Assembly (NCBI GenBank): GCA_023252065.1
Contig: JAHEXO010000172.1
Span: 1-5,747 of the forward strand
Direction: 5' to 3'
Source: Nocardioides sp.
Lineage (GTDB): Bacteria; Actinomycetota; Actinomycetes; Propionibacteriales; Nocardioidaceae
DNA length: 5,747 nucleotides
In this document: one piece after another, positions 1 through 5,747 of the stretch
How positions within the stretch are numbered: the first letter of the stretch is position 1
Layout of the letters: every line of letters starts with the position of its first letter
Notes under the pieces: generated by a model
What the model saw: the letters and a program-made list of their open reading frames with translations, nothing else
Told to the model about the DNA's origin: nothing
Database searches by the model: none
Made by a program: the position numbers and the translations under genes

Positions 1-1622
1 TCGCCGCGAAGCTGCGGCAGCAGGGGCTGCGGCCGACACCGGTCGCGATCGACAAGGAGCTGGCGCGCTTCGAGCGGCTGGCGGCGGCGCTCACCGCCAT
101 CGACTCCGTGCGCAGGGCCGGCGGCACGGTGCACTACCACTCGGTCGACCTCACCGACCCCGATCAGGTCGCACGGGTGATGGCTCACGTGCGGGCTTCC
201 AGCGACCGCATCGACCTGCTGCTGCACGCGGCCGGTGTCGAGGTGAGTCGCACCCTGCCCGACAAGGAGCCTCGGGAGTTCGACCTCGTGCTGGGCGTCA
301 AGGCGGACGGTTGGTTCAACGTGATGAAGGCCGCCGGAGACCTGCCCATCGACACCAGTGTCGTCTTCTCCTCCGTGGCCGGTCGGTTCGGCAACGCGGG
401 CCAGTGCGACTACGGGGCCGCCAACGACCTGCTGTGCAAGCTCACCAGCGGCATGCGGCGTAGCCGGCCCCAGACCCGCGGCCTGGCAGTGGACTGGAGC
501 GCGTGGGGTGGCATCGGGATGGCGACCCGGGGCTCCATCCCCAGGATCATGGAGCTGGCGGGCGTGGAGATGGTCCCGCCCGAGGCGGGCGTCGCCTGGA
601 TCAGGAGAGAGCTCACCGCGCACGACTTCCGGGGCGAGGTCGTCGCCGCAGGAGCGCTCGGACGGCTGGCGGACGGCTACCACCCGACGGGCGGCATCGA
701 ACCGTCGTCCCTCGTGTCATGGGGCAGTGACCTCGCGGGCGAGATCGTCGAGGCGAACCTGCTGGACGGCCTGGTGGTGCGGACGACGCTCGACCCGGCG
801 GCGCAGCCGTTCCTGGACGACCATCGGATCGAGGGGATCCCGGTGCTCCCAGGAGTGATGGGGATGGAGTTCTTCGCCGAGGTGGCCCGGCTCCTGGCTC
901 CGGAGCGGTATGTGGTCGCGGTGGAGGACGTCGACTTCCTGGTGCCGGTGAAGTTCTACCGGGACCAGCCAAGGGCCCTGACCGTCACTGCGCGAGTGCT
1001 GCCCGAGGGCGCCGACCTGGTCGCCGAGTGCCGCCTCGAGGCCGAGCGGAGCCTTCCCGGCAGCGAGGCACCACAGCGCACGGTGCACTTCACGGGCTAC
1101 GTACGGCTCTCGTCCGTTCCACCCACGGTCGATCACGCGACGCCGGTGGCGAAGACCCTGGACGCTGCGGTGATCGCGCCGTCGGAGGTCTATCGGCTGT
1201 ACTTCCACGGCCCGGCCTACCAGGTCGTCGCGGAGGCGTGGCAGGAGGACGGCGCCGCCGCCGGGCGCTTCGCCGAGCACCTTCCGCCCGACCAGGTTCC
1301 CGCCACGACCACCCTTCTCGGCCCGCGACTCGAAGAGCTGTGCTTCCAGGTCGCCGGCCTCTGGGAGGCCGGCCGAGAAGGCCGGCTCGCTCTCCCGGCG
1401 CACGTCGACCGGCTGAGCGTGCTGGGTGAGGTGCCAAGCGCAGGGCAGGACGCTCTGGTGGCGGTTGCGCGGCCTACTTCGGGAAGCGCGGGCGTCTTCG
1501 ACTGCGAGGTCCTCGACCCTGACGGACGGGTTCTGGTGCGGCTGGACGGCTACCGCACGGTGCCGATGCCCGGTTCGGTGCCCGACGACGTGCGCGCCCC
1601 ACTCCGCGCGGTCCTGACGTGA
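1..1622 (+). CDS. Iterative type I PKS / PUFA-synthase-like protein, C-terminal KR-DH part (5' truncated)
   Basis: The frame is open from base 3 and ends at TGA 1620-1622, giving 539 visible residues; the true start lies upstream. Counting from base 3, residues about 35-220 are a ketoreductase of the SDR fold. The segment HAAGV leads to the catalytic set K100 (VKADG), S124 (FSSVAG), Y137 and N141 (YGAAN), followed by the usual DWSAWGG. The NADPH-binding glycine motif is not visible and should lie before the edge. A short linker leads to a double-hotdog dehydratase (about 255-520): H274 in HRIEGIPVLPG (HxxxGxxxxPG), FHGPAYQ at 401-407 (like the PKS YGPxF motif), and E445LCFQ where PKS dehydratases usually have DxxxQ. 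The protein would reduce a beta-keto acyl-ACP and may dehydrate it. KR before a C-terminal DH, with no ACP or phosphopantetheinyl transferase after it, fits PUFA- or glycolipid-type synthases better than modular PKS. An enediyne-type PKS lacking its terminal domain is the main alternative. The GTG at base 108 lies inside the KR fold and is not a believable start. Confidence 0.88.
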   Translation, partial: AAKLRQQGLRPTPVAIDKELARFERLAAALTAIDSVRRAGGTVHYHSVDLTDPDQVARVMAHVRASSDRIDLLLHAAGVEVSRTLPDKEPREFDLVLGVKADGWFNVMKAAGDLPIDTSVVFSSVAGRFGNAGQCDYGAANDLLCKLTSGMRRSRPQTRGLAVDWSAWGGIGMATRGSIPRIMELAGVEMVPPEAGVAWIRRELTAHDFRGEVVAAGALGRLADGYHPTGGIEPSSLVSWGSDLAGEIVEANLLDGLVVRTTLDPAAQPFLDDHRIEGIPVLPGVMGMEFFAEVARLLAPERYVVAVEDVDFLVPVKFYRDQPRALTVTARVLPEGADLVAECRLEAERSLPGSEAPQRTVHFTGYVRLSSVPPTVDHATPVAKTLDAAVIAPSEVYRLYFHGPAYQVVAEAWQEDGAAAGRFAEHLPPDQVPATTTLLGPRLEELCFQVAGLWEAGREGRLALPAHVDRLSVLGEVPSAGQDALVAVARPTSGSAGVFDCEVLDPDGRVLVRLDGYRTVPMPGSVPDDVRAPLRAVLT

Positions 1623-1638
1623 GGACGCGAGGCACACG
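1623..1638 (+). promoter_or_regulatory. Short intergenic gap with ribosome binding site for the carboxylase gene
   Basis: Only 16 bases separate the upstream TGA from the GTG start. GAGG at 1629-1632, six bases before GTG 1639, is a plausible Shine-Dalgarno sequence. In this frame a stop at 1615-1617 limits how far upstream the gene can begin. The next start codon, ATG 1687, would remove the NRGEPA motif of the biotin carboxylase fold, so GTG 1639 is preferred. The gap leaves no room for a terminator or a normal promoter, which supports co-transcription of the two genes. Confidence 0.7.
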
Positions 1639-4600
1639 GTGAAGGCGATCACCAGACTGGGAATCGTCAACCGCGGTGAGCCTGCCATGCGTCTGCTCAC
1701 GGCTGTGGCTGATCTCAACCGGGCCGAACGCATCCATGGCGGTGGGTCCCATCGGATCACGACGGTGGCGCTCTACACCGAGCCTGACTCCGACTCCTGG
1801 TTCGTGCAGGAGGCCGACGAGGCGGTCCTCCTCGGTCCTGCGACCTTCCTGGACCCGCACGACGGGCACCGCAAGTCGACGTACCTCGACGAGGCGGCGG
1901 TGGTAGCAGCCCTCGTGGCAGCCTCGTGTGACGCCGTCTGGGTGGGGTGGGGCTTCGTGTCCGAGCGCGCCTCCTTCGTGCAACGTTGCGAGGAGGCGGA
2001 CATCGTCTTCGTGGGGCCGGACAGCGCCACCATCCGGGCTCTCGGCGACAAGATCACCGCGAAACGGCTGGCCGAGGAGGCGCGGGTCCCGGTGTTGCCT
2101 TGGGGCGGCGGTCCGGTCGACTCCCTGGAGGAGGCGGTCACGCAGGCCGAGCAGCTCGGGTACCCCGTGGTCCTGAAGGCGACGGCGGGTGGCGGCGGCC
2201 GAGGGATTCGCGTCGTCTCGTCGCCCACGGACCTGGGGGCGGCCCTCGCGTCGGCCCGTGGCGAGGCCGAGCTGGCCTTCGGAGATCCGACCGTCTTCCT
2301 CGAGCACTTCGTCGAAGCAGCCCGCCATGTGGAGGTGCAGATTCTTGCCGACGCCTACGGAACGAGCTGGGCGGTCGGCGTACGTGACTGCAGCATCCAA
2401 CGACGCAACCAGAAGGTGATCGAGGAGTCTGCCTCCACGGCTCTGGCGCCCGGCACCGAGACCGCGATCCGGGCGGCCGCCGTCCGCCTCTCCGACGAGG
2501 CGGGCTACTGCAGCGTGGGCACGGTGGAGTTCCTGGTGGAACCCGTGACGCAGGAGTTCTACTTCATGGAGGTCAACTCCCGGCTCCAGGTGGAGCACCC
2601 GGTCACCGAGGTGACCACTGGCCTCGACCTGGTCATGCTGCAGCTGCGGGTGGCTCAGGGATACCGGTTGGAGGGCGCGCCCCCGGCGCCTCGCGGCCAC
2701 GCGATCGAGGCACGGCTCTGTGCAGAGGACCCTGAGCAGGGCTTCGTGCCGGCTCCCGGTCGGATCGCCATGCTCCGGCTTCCGACCGGCAGCGGCGTGC
2801 GCGTCGACTCCGGCGTCCGCGAGTGCGACCAGATCTCCGATCAGTTCGACTCGATGATCGCCAAGGTCGTCGCCTGGGGACAGGACCGTGACGAGGCGCT
2901 GGCCCGGTTGCGTCGTGCCCTGGCCCAGACCACCGTCGTTGTCGAGAGCGGCACGACGAACCGGTCCTTCCTGCTCGGGTTGCTCGACCGGCCGGAGCTG
3001 GTCACGGGCGACTACGACAACCGCTGGCTGGACCGGATCACCACGTCGGGGGAGCACGTTCCTGCGCCGCAGCCGGTCGCTCTTCTCGCCGCCGCCGTCG
3101 AGGCGTACGCCGCAGACCACGCCGCGACCCAGGCGGCGTTCCACGCAGGCGCTCGACGGGGCCGACCCGAGACGCCCGAGACCATCGGCGCGCGGGTCCG
3201 GTTGCGCTATGCCGGAGCGACGAACCAGCTCTGGGTCTACCGCACGTCACCAGGCACCTTCCGAGTGCGTTCGGGGAACGTGAACGCCGATCTCGAGGTC
3301 GACTTCGTCAACGCCTACGAACGCCGGCTCCGTTGCGCCGGCCACCGCTACCGGGTCGTGGCGGTGACGCAGGGCGCCATGTTCCGGATCGTGGTGGACG
3401 GCACCACACACCGGATCACCCGCGACGACGGCGGCGTGGTGCGAGCCGGTTGGCCGGCGTTCGTGGTCTCCGTGCTCGTGCAGGCCGGTGACCGGGTCGC
3501 GGAGGGAGATCCGGTCGCGGTGGTGGAGAGCATGAAGATGGAGTCCACGGTCCTGGCGCCGTACGCCGGCGAGGTGACCGGGGTCGAGGTGATGCCCAAC
3601 GCACAGGTGAGCACGGGCGCTCCCCTCCTCCGGATCCGGGAGACCGAGCCGGTGTCGGAAGGGGGCGACGCCGCTCCGCTCGACCTCTCGGGACTCGAGG
3701 CCCGTCCCACGGCCGGGACGCCACCGTGCGAGCGGGTGTACGGGTCCTTGCGTCGATATCTGCTCGGGTACGACCTCGACCCGGCGATGGTGAGGCGGCT
3801 CCTGGTCGAGCAGCGCAGGCTCGGCGAGATCAGTCCACCGGCGGACGCCGGACTGCTGCGGTGTGAAGACGGACTCCTCGACCTCTTCGCAGAGGTCAGT
3901 GCGCTCTACCGGCCGAGGACCGACAGGGCTGCCGACGAGCTGACGTCGACCAGCACCCAGGAGTTCCTGCTGGCCTACCTGCAGTGGCTCGACCCCGAGC
4001 GCGCCGGACTTCCCGACGCCTATCGCGAGCGTCTGGTGGTGGCCCTGGCGCGCTACGGGGTCGTCGGTCTCCAGCGCACGCCCGCGCTGGAAGCCGCCGT
4101 CGTCTGGATGTTCCGGTCCTTCAGCCGGGTCGGCGAGCTCGCGCCCGTCGTGGTGTCGATCCTCGAACGTCGGCTCCGGGCCAGAGAGCAGCTCGCACCC
4201 CTGGCCGGCGAGGACGTGCGCGCCCGCTTCGACCGGTTGGCGTCCCAGGTGCAGCACGGGGCCATCGCCGAGCTGGCCCACGACGTGGTCTTCCGCTACT
4301 TCGAGGAGCCCGTCCTCGAGGCTCTGGTGGAGGCCGAGGACAGGGCCACCGAGCAGGCCCTGGGCGTCGTCGAGGCCGACCCCGTCGGACCCGCCAGCGC
4401 CGAGGCGGTCGAGCGTCTGGTCAGGTCCCCCCACCCTCAGCGTGGCGCGCTGCTGCGCCACTGGCTGACCACCACCGATCTCGACTTCCAGAAGGTGTTG
4501 CTCCAGATCTACACCCGGCGGTACTACCGCATCCGCGAGCTGAGGGACCTGGGGTTCGACGAGCGCGAGGGCCGGATTCTGTGCGCCGCGGACTACGACT

Positions 4601-5747
4601 GGGAGAACAAGCACATCCACCTCGTCGTGGCCTACACCGCGCTGGACGACCTCCCGCGGGTGGCCGGCGCAGTCGCCGCGCACCTGAGCTCCGTCCCCGA
4701 GGATCGACAGGTCACGGTGGACCTGACCGCATGGCGCACAGGGGCGCACACCTCGGTCGAGGAGACGGCGCCCGTGGTGGAGGACCTGCTGGCGCGGTGC
4801 GACTTCGGCCGTACGCCGTGGCGCGTGGACGTCACGGTGACCACCACCCACGGTGACGAGGCCGAACACGTCCGGACGCTGCACCTGAGCTATCGGCCCA
4901 GGGCAGGCGGTGGCCTGCTGGAGGACCCGCTCTACCGCAACCTGCACCCCATGCTCGCCAAACGGCTCGACCTGTGGAGGCTGGCGAACTTCCGCCTGGA
5001 GCGCCTGGCCTCCGCGGAGGACGTCTACCTCTTCCACGGCATCGCGCACGACAACCCGAAGGACACCCGGCTCTTCGCGTTGGCCGAGATCCGAGACCTC
5101 ACGCCGGTCGTGGATGCTGCGGGCGGACGCTCCTACCCCTGGCTGGGGCGGATGGGCGTGCAGTGTCTGGCGGCCATGCGGTCGGCGCTGGCTGCCTTTC
5201 CGGCACGCGACCGGCCCACCTCGAACCGGATCGTGCTCTACGTCCGGCCTCTGTGGGACGTGCCCCGTGGCGCGTGGCCCGACCTGGCCCGCAGCTTCGC
5301 CCCGCTCGCCGTGTGTGTGGGGCTCCAGAAGGTGCTCCTGCGAGTCCGCCTCCCGCAACCGAACGGGTCGGTGAGCGAGGTGGTCCTGGACGTTCAGGGC
5401 GTGGGCGAACAGGGTGTGACCGTGCTCGAGCGACCGTCGCGCAACGAGCCGATCCGCCCGCTCACGCCGTACCGGCAGAAGGTCCTGCGAGCACAGCGGT
5501 TCGGGGTGCCCTACCCGTACGAGATCCTGCGGATGCTGACGGCCCGGCCCGACGCGTCCGCCGAGTTCCCGCCAGGAACGTTCGTCGAGCACGACCTCGA
5601 CGCCGAGGGCCACCTCGAACCGGTGACGAGGGAGCCAGGGCTCAACACGTCTAACGTCGTCGTGGGCGTCCTCACCAACCGCACGGCGAAGGTGCCGGAA
5701 GGGATGAGCCGCGTCGCCCTCCTCAGCGACCCGACTCGCGGGCTGGG
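1639..5747 (+). CDS. Single-chain multidomain acetyl-CoA carboxylase, eukaryotic-type architecture (3' truncated)
   Basis: The frame runs without a stop from GTG 1639 to the window end (1369 complete codons). Predicted role: biotin-dependent, ATP-driven carboxylation of acetyl-CoA, or a related acyl-CoA, to malonyl-CoA in the cytoplasm. Residues about 7-470 are the biotin carboxylase: NRGEPA (11-16), GWGFVSE, GDK (K138), ATP-grasp loop KATAGGGGRG (180-189), RHVEVQ (H230), RDCSIQRRNQK (249-259), E297, E311 and N313 with R315LQVEHP, and R359 in EARL. These match the E. coli AccC catalytic set except N257, where AccC has His. Residues about 471-600 are a BT-like linker. About 600-667 is the biotin carrier, with ESMKME and biotinyl-lysine K633. 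About 670-1250 resembles the eukaryotic ACC central domain (IYTRRYYRI near 956; YRNLHP and the following helices from 1099). From 1276, TPYRQKVLRAQRF and then VPYPYEI resemble the CT entry of eukaryotic ACC, and LNTSNVVVG begins the CT fold. Most of CT lies beyond the edge; several hundred residues should follow. Substrate specificity cannot be read from what is visible. An acyl-CoA carboxylase with a different substrate is the alternative. Confidence 0.9.
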   Translation, partial: MKAITRLGIVNRGEPAMRLLTAVADLNRAERIHGGGSHRITTVALYTEPDSDSWFVQEADEAVLLGPATFLDPHDGHRKSTYLDEAAVVAALVAASCDAVWVGWGFVSERASFVQRCEEADIVFVGPDSATIRALGDKITAKRLAEEARVPVLPWGGGPVDSLEEAVTQAEQLGYPVVLKATAGGGGRGIRVVSSPTDLGAALASARGEAELAFGDPTVFLEHFVEAARHVEVQILADAYGTSWAVGVRDCSIQRRNQKVIEESASTALAPGTETAIRAAAVRLSDEAGYCSVGTVEFLVEPVTQEFYFMEVNSRLQVEHPVTEVTTGLDLVMLQLRVAQGYRLEGAPPAPRGHAIEARLCAEDPEQGFVPAPGRIAMLRLPTGSGVRVDSGVRECDQISDQFDSMIAKVVAWGQDRDEALARLRRALAQTTVVVESGTTNRSFLLGLLDRPELVTGDYDNRWLDRITTSGEHVPAPQPVALLAAAVEAYAADHAATQAAFHAGARRGRPETPETIGARVRLRYAGATNQLWVYRTSPGTFRVRSGNVNADLEVDFVNAYERRLRCAGHRYRVVAVTQGAMFRIVVDGTTHRITRDDGGVVRAGWPAFVVSVLVQAGDRVAEGDPVAVVESMKMESTVLAPYAGEVTGVEVMPNAQVSTGAPLLRIRETEPVSEGGDAAPLDLSGLEARPTAGTPPCERVYGSLRRYLLGYDLDPAMVRRLLVEQRRLGEISPPADAGLLRCEDGLLDLFAEVSALYRPRTDRAADELTSTSTQEFLLAYLQWLDPERAGLPDAYRERLVVALARYGVVGLQRTPALEAAVVWMFRSFSRVGELAPVVVSILERRLRAREQLAPLAGEDVRARFDRLASQVQHGAIAELAHDVVFRYFEEPVLEALVEAEDRATEQALGVVEADPVGPASAEAVERLVRSPHPQRGALLRHWLTTTDLDFQKVLLQIYTRRYYRIRELRDLGFDEREGRILCAADYDWENKHIHLVVAYTALDDLPRVAGAVAAHLSSVPEDRQVTVDLTAWRTGAHTSVEETAPVVEDLLARCDFGRTPWRVDVTVTTTHGDEAEHVRTLHLSYRPRAGGGLLEDPLYRNLHPMLAKRLDLWRLANFRLERLASAEDVYLFHGIAHDNPKDTRLFALAEIRDLTPVVDAAGGRSYPWLGRMGVQCLAAMRSALAAFPARDRPTSNRIVLYVRPLWDVPRGAWPDLARSFAPLAVCVGLQKVLLRVRLPQPNGSVSEVVLDVQGVGEQGVTVLERPSRNEPIRPLTPYRQKVLRAQRFGVPYPYEILRMLTARPDASAEFPPGTFVEHDLDAEGHLEPVTREPGLNTSNVVVGVLTNRTAKVPEGMSRVALLSDPTRGL

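Noticed and set aside
1353..1373. Perfect 9-bp inverted repeat with a 3-base loop
   Set aside because: It lies inside the dehydratase coding sequence, has no T-run after it, and is easily explained by GC-rich codons; not a terminator.
108..1622. Separate complete gene starting at GTG 108
   Set aside because: The frame is open upstream to the window edge, and a start at 108 would remove the N-terminal half of the KR Rossmann fold including the NADPH-binding motif.
1638..1653. Small hairpin (GGTGA / TCACC) covering the GTG start of the ACC gene
   Set aside because: Five base pairs with a six-base loop is too weak and too common in such DNA to claim translational control.
1474..3144. Minus-strand open frame of about 556 codons spanning the gene junction
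   Set aside because: It is antisense to the end of the synthase and the biotin carboxylase domain, has no family motif, and has the biased composition of a shadow frame.
3984..4856. Plus-strand frame of about 290 codons inside the ACC central region
   Set aside because: It is in a different frame from the continuous ACC frame, and its Arg/Gly/Ala/Pro-rich translation is typical of high-GC shadow frames.
3247..5613. Very long minus-strand open frame (about 788 codons) opposite the ACC gene
   Set aside because: Its translation is low-complexity, rich in Arg, Gly, His and Val with no recognisable domain. It lies wholly antisense to a frame with strong ACC motifs. Long antisense frames are expected in high-GC DNA with GC-rich third positions.

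Overview
This is a high-GC window in which long reading frames favour G or C at the third codon position. That, together with the protein families seen, suggests a bacterium, most likely an actinomycete. This is inference: no rRNA or other lineage marker is present. Two genes lie on the plus strand, both cut by the window edges, separated by 16 non-coding bases and probably in one operon. There is no intergenic stretch over 300 bases. I see no tRNA, rRNA, insertion sequence, CRISPR array, promoter or convincing terminator.

Region 1 (1-1622) is the C-terminal end of a large multidomain synthase. It holds most of a ketoreductase domain (SDR fold, catalytic K-S-Y-N visible), followed by a double-hotdog dehydratase-type domain that ends the protein. 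The KR-then-DH order is that of iterative PKS of the polyunsaturated-fatty-acid, glycolipid and enediyne type, not of textbook modular PKS, where DH precedes KR. The KS, AT and ACP parts would be upstream of the window.

Region 2 (1639-5747 and beyond) is one uninterrupted frame of at least 1369 codons. It encodes a multidomain biotin-dependent carboxylase: biotin carboxylase, a BT-like linker, a biotin carrier domain with ESMKME, a long central region, then the start of a carboxyltransferase. The central region and CT start resemble the ACC central and CT domains of eukaryotic acetyl-CoA carboxylase rather than the separate AccA/B/C/D subunits or the shorter two-subunit actinobacterial acyl-CoA carboxylases. 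It is cut at the start of the CT domain.

Taken together, the layout suggests a secondary-lipid or polyketide locus that carries its own single-chain carboxylase, which would make malonyl-CoA (or a related extender) for the synthase encoded just upstream. The domain calls are well supported by motifs. The coupling and the product are inference.
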